A stretch of DNA of 64,000 nt from Micromonospora mirobrigensis. Its GTDB lineage: Bacteria; Actinomycetota; Actinomycetes; Mycobacteriales; Micromonosporaceae. Shown here one piece after another: positions 35,224 through 42,835 of this stretch. Where the stretch lies: the NCBI RefSeq assembly GCF_900091555.1, contig NZ_FMCX01000004.1, forward strand, positions 310,001 to 374,000, read 5' to 3'. Below the pieces are notes generated by a model, which did not search any database, was not told the origin of the DNA, and worked only from the letters and a program-made list of their open reading frames with translations. Positions within the stretch are counted from its first letter, which is position 1. Every line of letters starts with the position of its first letter. A program made the position numbers and the translations under genes.

Positions 35224-35941
35224 ACCCGGCGCCCCGCAACGTGTGGATCATCGGCGCCCGGCCCGCGTCGATCTTCTTACGCAGGTACGAGATGTAGAGC
35301 TCCACCACGTTGGCCTGGCCGCCGAAGTCGTAGTTCCAGACCCGGTCGAGGATCTGCGCCTTGCTCAGCACCCGGCGGGGGTTGCGCATCAGGTAGCGCA
35401 GCAGCTCGAACTCGGTGGCGGTCAGCGTGATCATGGTGCCGTCCCGGCGTACCTCGTGGCTGTCCTCGTCGAGGCTGAGGTCGCCGACGGTGAGCACGGC
35501 GTCCTCCCGGGCTGCGACGGCGAAGCCGGAGCGGCGCAGCAGCGCGCGGAGCCGGGCGATCACCTCCTCCAGGCTGAACGGCTTGGTCACGTAGTCGTCG
35601 CCGCCGACGGTGAGCCCGGCGATGCGTTCCTCCACGGCGTCGCGGGCGGTCAGGAAGAGCACCGGCACGGTCGGGGTCTGCTCGCGCAGCCGGCGCAGCA
35701 CCTGGAAGCCGTCCAGGTCGGGCAGCATCACGTCGAGGACCACGGCGTCCGGCTGGAACTGCCGGGCGGCGCTGAGCGCGGTCATCCCGCTGCCGGCGCT
35801 GCGGACCTGCCAGCCCTCGTAGCGCAGCGCCATCGACAGCAGGTCGGTCAGGGTCGGCTCGTCGTCGACCACCAGCACCCGGACCGGTTCGCCGTCGGGT
35901 CGGCGCAGTTCGATGCGGCCCTGCGCGGCCTGCCCCTCCAT
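35201..35941 (-). CDS. OmpR-family response regulator
   Basis: A 246-residue regulator with receiver domain at 20-135 (acidic pair Asp26-Asp27, phospho-acceptor Asp70 in VVLDVMLPD, Lys in VTKPFSLEE) and a winged-helix DNA-binding domain at 150-245 (LTATEFELLRYLMRNPRRVLS, VVELYISYLRKKID, IHTLRGAGYVL). The ATG at 35941 is chosen because GGGGGA lies 8 bases upstream; ATGs at 35947 and 35956 are alternatives. It is the first gene of an operon: regulator, kinase, GT39, GT2-GtrA. Confidence 0.93.
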   Translation of the reverse strand: MEGQAAQGRIELRRPDGEPVRVLVVDDEPTLTDLLSMALRYEGWQVRSAGSGMTALSAARQFQPDAVVLDVMLPDLDGFQVLRRLREQTPTVPVLFLTARDAVEERIAGLTVGGDDYVTKPFSLEEVIARLRALLRRSGFAVAAREDAVLTVGDLSLDEDSHEVRRDGTMITLTATEFELLRYLMRNPRRVLSKAQILDRVWNYDFGGQANVVELYISYLRKKIDAGRAPMIHTLRGAGYVLKPAE

Positions 35942-36141
35942 GACCATGTCCCCCATCGTGGGCGCCGTCCCTGTGCCGCACCTCGGCGCCTCCTGTGTAC
36001 CAGCTGTGCCGCCCGGCGGGCCGGAGAAGGGGTCGGAAGCCGGCGTGCCGGCGGTGCCGGTCACCATCGCGTGCGGCACCCGGGACCGGATCCTGCCGTA
36101 CCGGCAGGCCGCGACCGCCCGGACCCGGCGGGCTGAGCCCG

Positions 36142-36375
36142 CTACTCGCCGGCGCCCATCGGATAGCTGTGCACGAAACGCATCGTCCACTCCGCACCGA
36201 GGCCGGGACGGTCCCGTTCGTAGAGATGGTCCGCCCCGGGCTCCCCCGGCACGGTCGCGCCGTCCGGGTGGCGCAGCACCCAGTGCGCGGGCGGCCCACC
36301 GTCCGGCTGGGCGGGCAGCGCCCGGACCAGGTCGTCGGCCGGCCCGCCGACGAACCGCACCCGCACCTCGCCCAT
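36142..36375 (-). CDS. Small uncharacterised protein, 77 residues
   Basis: ATG at 36375 with GGAGG about 9 bases upstream. The product MGEVRVRFVGGPADDLVRAL continues with short beta-strand-like segments (HWVLRHPDG, ADHLYERDRPG) and ends MRFVHSYPMGAGE. No signal peptide or membrane helix. I do not recognise the family; the codon use is that of a real gene. It is divergent from the kinase gene. Confidence 0.6.
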   Translation of the reverse strand: MGEVRVRFVGGPADDLVRALPAQPDGGPPAHWVLRHPDGATVPGEPGADHLYERDRPGLGAEWTMRFVHSYPMGAGE

Positions 36376-36477
36376 CCGCCACCGCCTCCACACCGACCGG
36401 TACGCTGCGTGACCGGCTCCTTCCGGCACGCTACCGCAGCCGGGGCCGGCGCCCCCGCCGCTCCGACACCCCCACCG

Positions 36478-36503
36478 GTTTGCCCTGCTGGGGGGCCGGG
36501 TAC
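36478..36503 (+). promoter_or_regulatory. SigB/SigF-type promoter of the Ser/Thr kinase gene
   Basis: GGTTT (GTTT at 36478-36481), a 16-base spacer and GGGTAC at 36498-36503, 53 bases before the ATG at 36557. GGGTAC is the exact classical -10. Confidence 0.65.
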
Positions 36504-36556
36504 CGGAGGCTCCAGCGCCGGGGACCAGCTCGGCGGACGAGACCGAGGAGCACCCG

Positions 36557-37501
<945 letters not shown>

Positions 37502-37508
37502 CCTGCCC

Positions 37509-37533
37509 GTTTCACCGCCGCCGGGCCGGGTAG
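37509..37533 (+). promoter_or_regulatory. SigB/SigF-type promoter of the Ohr-like gene
   Basis: GTTT at 37509-37512, a 15-base spacer and GGGTAG at 37528-37533, 28 bases before the ATG at 37562. Confidence 0.65.
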
Positions 37534-37561
37534 CCGGTGCGTGGACGACGGGAGGAACGCC

Positions 37562-37987
37562 ATGCCGGATCCCAGTTCCTGGCTGCACGAGGCAACGGCC
37601 ACCGCGGCGGGTGGGCACGTACGCACCGACGACGGTGGGCTCTCCTCGGCGCTGGCGTCACCCCTGGCGCCGCACTGCACCGGGCTGACACCCGAACAGC
37701 TGCTCGCCGCCGCGTTCGCCTCCTGTCTGCACCATGCCGCGGTGGAGGCGGCCGGCGAGATCACCGACGAGGCGCACACGGTCCAGGTGACCGCCGAGGC
37801 GAAGCTGGGGCGCGACGACGACGGCCGCTACCGTGCCGACGTGCACGCCTCGATCTCGTCGGCGGGGTTGAGCCGGGAGCAGTTGGCCACGCTGGTCGAG
37901 CACGCGGACCGGCTCTGGCCCTTCTCCAGCGGAGACAGTACCCGGCACCGGCTGACGGTGACGTCGGCGGAGAACGGCCGGCACTGA
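37562..37987 (+). CDS. OsmC/Ohr-family protein lacking the second cysteine
   Basis: A 141-residue protein. The ATG at 37562 follows GGGAGG by about 7 bases; a GTG at 37541 is less likely. The fold segments of the family are clear: GLTPEQLLAAAFASCLHHAAV with the peroxidatic Cys, and the later helix AGLSREQLATLVEHADRLWPFSS. In Ohr and OsmC enzymes this helix carries the resolving Cys in a CPYS motif; here it reads WPFS, so a disulfide cycle cannot form as usual. A SigF-type promoter suggests stress induction. It may act through an external thiol, or be a non-peroxidase member. Confidence 0.8.
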   Translation: MPDPSSWLHEATATAAGGHVRTDDGGLSSALASPLAPHCTGLTPEQLLAAAFASCLHHAAVEAAGEITDEAHTVQVTAEAKLGRDDDGRYRADVHASISSAGLSREQLATLVEHADRLWPFSSGDSTRHRLTVTSAENGRH

Positions 37988-38011
37988 CCGGTCGCGCGGC
38001 GGGTGCGTGGT

Positions 38012-38968
38012 TCAGCGGAAACCCGCGGTGACCGCCCGGTGGTCGCTGTCCGGGGTGTGCAGCACCCCGGCCGTGGTGGGCGTGAGCCCCCGGTAGAGCA
38101 CGTGGTCGGGGCGGGTGAGTGGCAGCTGGGCGGGCCAGGTGAAGCCGAACCCCTGGCCGGCGTCGGCCTGCGCGTCGTGCAGCAGGTGGCTCAGCGGCCC
38201 GAAGGACCGGTCGGTGGTCGCGGTGTTCAGGTCCCCGAGCACCACCAGCCGGCGTGCCGGGTCCGCGCGTACCGCCCCGGCCAGGGCCGCGACGGTGCCG
38301 TCCCGGGTGGCGGTGTGGCCGGCCCGGGCCGACCCGAGGTGTACGACGTACACCGCGACGTCGCCGCCCGGCGCGGCGACCACGGCCCGCAGGGCCCGGG
38401 TCCAGCCCAGCCCGGTGTCCACCCCGGCCTCGGCCCGGATCGGGTAGCGGCTGTAGAGCGCCACGGTGGAGACCGCGGCCCGGTGCGGGTAAAGGCGGCT
38501 CAGCGCCGGCGCGATCCGCTCCTCGTCGGCGACCTCCTGCAACGCGATCAGGTCCGGCTGGACGCCGGCCAGCGCGGCCACCGTGGCCGCCGGATCCGGA
38601 TTGTCGACCCGGAGGTTCTGGCTGGCCACCCGCAGCCCGGTCGGCCCCGCGTCGGCCCGCGACGGCAGCCAGGCGCCGCCGTTCTGCGCCGACCAGACCA
38701 CCGCCGGGAGCAGCACGGCGAGCAGGGCCGGTCGGGACCGGCGCAGCAGGGCGGCCAGGGCCAGCGGCGGCACGCCGAGGCCGAGCAGCGGCGTGACGCT
38801 GTCCAGCAGGCTTCCGAAGCCGTGCACGTTGGGGACCAGGCGGTGGCCGAGGAGCACGGCGGCGAGCAGCACGGCGAGGACCACGACCACCCGACCCCGG
38901 GGGTGCCGGGCCCGGCTCCCACCGCCCGCGGTGGGCTCCTCCATCACGCTGCCGATCACCGTCCGCAT
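38012..38968 (-). CDS. Membrane-anchored endonuclease/exonuclease/phosphatase-family protein
   Basis: About 318 residues. Two to three membrane helices in the first 95 residues precede an extracellular EEP domain: LRVASQNLRVDNPDPAATVAAL, DLIALQEVADEE (metal Glu), VVVLGDLNTATTDRSF (Asp and Asn), RPDHVLYRG and TPDSDHRAVTAGF (catalytic Asp-His). The domain is complete; substrates could be nucleic acid, sphingolipid-like or phosphoester. The start is uncertain: ATGs at 39010, 38968 and 38944 are in frame and none has a strong ribosome site. Confidence 0.8.
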   Translation of the reverse strand: MRTVIGSVMEEPTAGGGSRARHPRGRVVVVLAVLLAAVLLGHRLVPNVHGFGSLLDSVTPLLGLGVPPLALAALLRRSRPALLAVLLPAVVWSAQNGGAWLPSRADAGPTGLRVASQNLRVDNPDPAATVAALAGVQPDLIALQEVADEERIAPALSRLYPHRAAVSTVALYSRYPIRAEAGVDTGLGWTRALRAVVAAPGGDVAVYVVHLGSARAGHTATRDGTVAALAGAVRADPARRLVVLGDLNTATTDRSFGPLSHLLHDAQADAGQGFGFTWPAQLPLTRPDHVLYRGLTPTTAGVLHTPDSDHRAVTAGFR

Positions 38969-39010
38969 CGTACCCAGCGGGGCGGGGCGTGGGGGCGGTT
39001 GAGCCGGCAC

Positions 39011-39264
39011 CGGGGCCCGATGCCACCTCCCCGGGTCGGCGCCGCCCCCTCCCCCGAACGTACGAGTCGGACAACGGCGACATTCGATCCGAGATCGCGC
39101 GGCTTACGTACCGGCATAAGGGACATTAGAGGAATACCTTATTTCTTTGGTACGCACGATCCGTTGCCTCCTGAGTGATATGTCGGAGGGGAATCTGGCA
39201 AATTGTGGCGCATGCCACCAACCACCCCGATGGCAAGGCCCACGAAGCTCTCTAGGTTCGGCGG
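39011..39264. other. AT-rich intergenic region with a two-tier stem before the lysozyme-like gene
   Basis: Within a genome of very high GC, 39100-39200 is close to balanced in base composition. It includes CGTACC (39107-39112) pairing with GGTACG (39149-39154), and inside it ATAAGG (39116-39121) pairing with CCTTAT (39137-39142). The following GTG at 39265 encodes a secreted wall enzyme-like protein. The structure may be a regulatory leader or operator. I could not match it to the c-di-AMP (ydaO) riboswitch that precedes many actinobacterial wall-hydrolase genes. Confidence 0.45.
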
Positions 39265-40131
39265 GTGCATCCCGACGACTCCGCTGAGCAGAAGCCCACC
39301 GCCACGCGACCGGAAAGCCGTTCGACCGATGCCCCCTCAACCCTTCGGGGGGTGGGCCGCCACCGGGCCCCGGAGCCGCCCCGCCGGCCGCTGCTGGGTG
39401 CCACCCCGCTGCGGGTGGCGCTGGCCACCGGGGTGACCTGCTGCCTGGGCGCGGCCGCGTTCGCCGGCGTCTCCCGGGGTGAGGCCGCCGAGCCCACGCG
39501 GCCGGTGCACGAGGCGCTGGCGGACCGGGCGGCGATCGCCGACGAGGCCCAGCAGCGGGCCTCCCGGTCCCTGGACCGCAGCCCCGCCCCGGCCCCGCCG
39601 GCCGGCCCGACCGCCGGCCCTCGCCCGGTCGCCCCGAAGGCGCCCGCGCTGCGCAGGCCGGCGCTGCGCAAGGTCCCGGCCCCGCCGCGCCGACCACGAC
39701 CGGTCGCCGGGCTCGACCAGGCCCAGATGGACAACGCCAAGGTGATCGTCGACGTGGGCGTGGCGCTCAAGATGCCCCGGCGCGGCCTGGTGGTGGCGCT
39801 CTCCACCGCCATGCAGGAGAGCGACCTGCACAACCTCGCCAGCGAGGTCGTCCCGGAGTCCACCGAGTACCCGCACCAGGGCTCCGGCGCCGACCACGAC
39901 TCGGTCGGCCTGTTCCAGCAGCGGCCGAGCAGCGGCTGGGGCACGGTCGCCCAGCTGATGGACCCGGCGTACGCGGCCCGGGCGTTCTACCTGGCGTTGG
40001 CCGAGATCCCGGACTGGACCGAGCTCAGCGTCACCGACGCCGCCCAGGCCGTGCAGATCTCCGCGTTCCCCGACGCGTACGCCAAGCACGAGGAGCGGGC
40101 CGGCGACGTGGTGGACGCGCTGCTGGCCTGA
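39265..40131 (+). CDS. Secreted lysozyme-like (transglycosylase-fold) protein
   Basis: A 288-residue protein. After a basic lead comes one hydrophobic helix at about residues 45-68 (LRVALATGVTCCLGAAAFAG), a signal or anchor, then an Ala/Pro-rich linker. Residues 150-288 form a globular domain: AQMDNAKVIVDVGVALKMPR, VALSTAMQESDLHNLAS with a Glu in the lysozyme catalytic position, DSVGLFQQRPSSGWGTVAQLMDP, and an EIPDWTELSVTDAAQAVQIS end. This arrangement recalls lytic-transglycosylase-like domains of actinobacteria, but true cleavage activity is unproven. Translation starts with GTG. Confidence 0.75.
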   Translation: MHPDDSAEQKPTATRPESRSTDAPSTLRGVGRHRAPEPPRRPLLGATPLRVALATGVTCCLGAAAFAGVSRGEAAEPTRPVHEALADRAAIADEAQQRASRSLDRSPAPAPPAGPTAGPRPVAPKAPALRRPALRKVPAPPRRPRPVAGLDQAQMDNAKVIVDVGVALKMPRRGLVVALSTAMQESDLHNLASEVVPESTEYPHQGSGADHDSVGLFQQRPSSGWGTVAQLMDPAYAARAFYLALAEIPDWTELSVTDAAQAVQISAFPDAYAKHEERAGDVVDALLA

Positions 40132-40188
40132 GCCGGCGCCATCTCGTCGTGGAGCCGGTCCTGCGGCCCGCCCCTGCTCCGCCCCGGG

Positions 40189-40707
40189 TCAGGCCGCCCT
40201 GGTGCCCCCAGCGGGCTCCTCGGCCCCGGCACCGACGGCCCGGGACACCGGCACCCCCGCCGCGGCCGTCGGCGCGTCGACCGGCACCGTCGCCCCGTCG
40301 AGCAACCGGTCGACCAGCTCCGCCCGGCGCCGGCGCTCGGCCAGGACCAGTTCGAGGTCCCGACGGGCCTGTACCGCCTCGGCGTACACCCGCTCGCGGA
40401 GCTGGCGGGCCTCCTCGCGGGCGGCGCCGAACTCCCGGCGCGCGGCATCGAGCAGCTGGGCCGCCTCCCGCTGCACCGCCGGAACGCCCCGACGCACCGC
40501 GGCCCGGTCGACGTCGGCCGGATCGGTGGGACGGCCGACCAGGCGACGCAACGCGAGCGCCTCCTGCCGGACCTGGTCCCACTCCCGGCCGGCCAGGGCG
40601 GCCCGCTCGGCCCGGGCCGCGAGCCGGGTCAGCCGCAGGTCCAGCTGGTCGAGGCAGGAGTCGACCTGCCGCTGGTCGTAACCGGTCTCAACGACGGAGA
40701 ACCTCAT
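40189..40707 (-). CDS. DivIVA-like coiled-coil protein
   Basis: A 172-residue protein. The ATG at 40707 follows a G-rich ribosome site. The start MRFSVVETGYDQRQVDSCLD is the short DivIVA domain that binds membrane or target proteins, followed by an Arg/Ala/Glu-rich coiled coil (about residues 25-135) and a flexible Ala/Pro/Val tail. Such proteins support polar growth, septation or act as scaffold. No neighbour gives a more specific role. Confidence 0.75.
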   Translation of the reverse strand: MRFSVVETGYDQRQVDSCLDQLDLRLTRLAARAERAALAGREWDQVRQEALALRRLVGRPTDPADVDRAAVRRGVPAVQREAAQLLDAARREFGAAREEARQLRERVYAEAVQARRDLELVLAERRRRAELVDRLLDGATVPVDAPTAAAGVPVSRAVGAGAEEPAGGTRAA

Positions 40708-40831
40708 GGTGTCGCCCCCCAGGCAGCTGGTTCCTTCCCCACCTGCCGATCCTCGGCGGCGCCGCCGTGGACCGGGGACGTTCTGCGAAAAATGTTCAGC
40801 ATCCGCGCGACGCGCGGGCCGACCGGAGGGC

Positions 40832-41278
40832 TCAGACCCGCTTGGGGAGCACGACCACCCGGCCGAAGAACTCGTCGATGCGGCGCACCACGTCGTTGAA
40901 GTCGTCCAGGTCAATCGGCTTGGTCACATACGCGTTGGCCTGGAGGGTGTAGCTGCCGACGATGTCGGTGTCCGCGTTGGAGGTGGTCAGCACCACGATC
41001 GGGATGGTCCGCAGGTCCTCGTCCTGCTTGACCTCACTGAGCACCTGGCGGCCGTCCATCCGCGGCATGTTCAGGTCCAGCAGGATCACGTCCGGGCGAC
41101 GCGCCTCGGTGTGCCGGCCGGTGCGGCGCAGGAACTCCATCGCCTCCTGACCGTCGTTGACCACATCGATGACCTTGTCGACGTCGGAGTCCTCCAGGGC
41201 CTCCTCGATCATCAGCACGTCACCGGGATCGTCGTCCACCACCAGGATGCGAACGGGGCTCGGGGTGCCTGGACCCAT
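40832..41278 (-). CDS. Single-domain response regulator (CheY/Rcp1-like)
   Basis: A 148-residue receiver domain with no output domain. The acidic pair lies in RILVVDDDPGD, the phospho-acceptor Asp in VILLDLNMPRMDG, the Thr in VVLTTSN and Lys in YVTKPIDLDDF. Rcp1-like regulators of this type pair with phytochrome kinases in some bacteria; here no kinase gene is adjacent, but the next genes encode partner-switching proteins and a cobalamin-binding protein. It may connect a histidine kinase elsewhere to this block. Confidence 0.88.
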   Translation of the reverse strand: MGPGTPSPVRILVVDDDPGDVLMIEEALEDSDVDKVIDVVNDGQEAMEFLRRTGRHTEARRPDVILLDLNMPRMDGRQVLSEVKQDEDLRTIPIVVLTTSNADTDIVGSYTLQANAYVTKPIDLDDFNDVVRRIDEFFGRVVVLPKRV

Positions 41279-41350
41279 GGGAGATACCTGCTTGTCTCTG
41301 GTGACGGAACGGACCTCTCGGTCCCCTGCTGGCCGGGGAAATCTAGCCGA

Positions 41351-41698
41351 TCACGGCACGGTGCGCGAGGTTGGGTCGGGCGTGTCCGGGTCGTACCGCA
41401 GGACGTCCGACAGCCCGGTCACCTGGAGCACCCGTTGCACCCGGCCACTGGCTCCGGTGACGCGCAACCAGCCACCCTCGGCCGCGGCCCGGTTGTCACC
41501 GCGGACGAACGCGGCGATGCCGGTGGAGTCGCAGAAGGTCAGCTCGGAGAGGTCCACCAACAGGTGACGGTGCCCGTCGGCGGCGAGCCGGTCGATCGCC
41601 GCGTTGAGCTCGGGAGCCGTGCTCATGTCGAGCTCGCCCGCCAGGCGCAGGCACGCCGTACCCCCGTCGCGCGGGGCGTACGTGACGCTGAACGTCAC
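41351..41698 (-). CDS. STAS-domain anti-sigma factor antagonist (RsbV-like), copy A
   Basis: A 115-residue single-domain protein starting at a GTG at 41698 that follows GAGGGA by about 6 bases. It has strands and helices of the STAS fold and an intact phosphosite, LVDLSELTFCDSTGIAAFV. RsbV-type proteins free a sigma factor by binding its kinase when unphosphorylated. It is encoded between a response regulator and the B12/PP2C pair on the same strand. Confidence 0.9.
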   Translation of the reverse strand: MTFSVTYAPRDGGTACLRLAGELDMSTAPELNAAIDRLAADGHRHLLVDLSELTFCDSTGIAAFVRGDNRAAAEGGWLRVTGASGRVQRVLQVTGLSDVLRYDPDTPDPTSRTVP

Positions 41699-41785
41699 CG
41701 TGTTCCCTCTCGCTCCCACCGCAGGCGGACGCTTGCAGTGGAGCAAGTATACGCACGGGGCGGACGCGGGCCGGCACCCCGGCGA

Positions 41786-42835
41786 TCACCGTCGGCCGGC
41801 GCCGCTCGGCACCGGGATCAGGGCCGCGCCGGCGGCCAGGAACCGCCCGGCCCGGGGAAAGTCGTGCAGCACCGCGCCGTAGTGGTGAAGCGTCGCACCG
41901 ACCGCCGCACCCGGCACGCCCCGGCTGGTCAGGATGTCCACCAGCCACTGCACGAACTCGGTGAAAAGCGACTCGTCGTCCACGTAGAGCGCCGCGGCCA
42001 GGAAGTCCACGATGTAGCCCAGATCGCTGACCGTGGAGTCCATCTGGGCGCCGGTGTAGTCGCGCATCCCCGGAACCCGGTCCCGCAGGTCGGCCAGCGC
42101 CGAGTCGATCAACTCGCCGCGCCGCTTGGTCAGTCCGGCGTACTCGTCGTCGGCGAGATGGGACAGCTGCGCCGGCGGCACCCGGCGCAGGGCCCGCTCG
42201 TCGGCCACGAGTTCGGCCGCGGTCGGCGCGTCCGGCGCCCAGGCCACCCCGAGCCGGCGCGCCCACCGGCCGTCGACGCCGAAACCCCGGCCGCCGACCA
42301 TCACCGGTACGTCCGACCGCCGGCACGCCTCGATCATGCGGTGCGCGTGCGGCAGCCGCATCGGCAGCGCGCAGGCCAGCGCCACCGCTTCCGCGTCGTA
42401 CCGGTGCAGGTACGACACGAGGTGCGCGACCGGCACGCTCGCGCCGAGGAAGGTCACCTGCCAGCCGCGCAGCCGCAGCACCTCGGCCACCAGCCGGGGC
42501 GGCAGGGCGTGCCACTCACCGTCCATGCAGGCCACCACGATCCGCCCCCGGGTGGGGCGCGGGTTGGCCCGGGCGGCGATCGCCGCCACCACCCGCTCGC
42601 TGATGTGGGTGGCCGCGTGCTCCTGGGCCACGCTCCACTCGTTGCGCGCCCACCGCTCACCCACCTCGGCCTGCGCCGGGGCGACCAGGTCCAGCAGGAC
42701 CCGTTCGGCCGGCACGCCGGCGTCGACCAGCCCGAGCGCGACGTCGATCGCGGCGTACTCGTCGGCCTCGGCGAGGCAGTCGAGATAGCCGGGGAACGCG
42801 GCGTCCGGGCTGGCCTCGGCGGTCGGGGCGGTCAT
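41786..42835 (-). CDS. Stand-alone cobalamin-binding protein with CarH-type photoreceptor motifs
   Basis: A 349-residue soluble protein. Residues 15-90 form the helical cap domain of B12-binding photoreceptors; Trp62, nine residues later Glu72-His73, give the W-x9-EH signature that covers the upper face of adenosylcobalamin in CarH. Residues 97-210 form the B12-binding Rossmann domain, with GEWH (106-109) in the place of the axial-His motif and FLGASVPVAHLVSYL. Unlike CarH or LitR there is no MerR-type DNA-binding domain. A further helical domain of about 120 residues (YTGAQMDSTVSDLGYIVDFL) follows. The ATG overlaps the PP2C gene stop (ATGA). A light or cobalamin input to the phosphatase is likely but inferred. 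Confidence 0.8.
   Translation of the reverse strand: MTAPTAEASPDAAFPGYLDCLAEADEYAAIDVALGLVDAGVPAERVLLDLVAPAQAEVGERWARNEWSVAQEHAATHISERVVAAIAARANPRPTRGRIVVACMDGEWHALPPRLVAEVLRLRGWQVTFLGASVPVAHLVSYLHRYDAEAVALACALPMRLPHAHRMIEACRRSDVPVMVGGRGFGVDGRWARRLGVAWAPDAPTAAELVADERALRRVPPAQLSHLADDEYAGLTKRRGELIDSALADLRDRVPGMRDYTGAQMDSTVSDLGYIVDFLAAALYVDDESLFTEFVQWLVDILTSRGVPGAAVGATLHHYGAVLHDFPRAGRFLAAGAALIPVPSGAGRR

Noticed and set aside
39100..39200. c-di-AMP (ydaO) riboswitch before the lysozyme-like gene
   Set aside because: The location is typical, but I could not find the conserved core sequences, so only an unassigned stem is reported.
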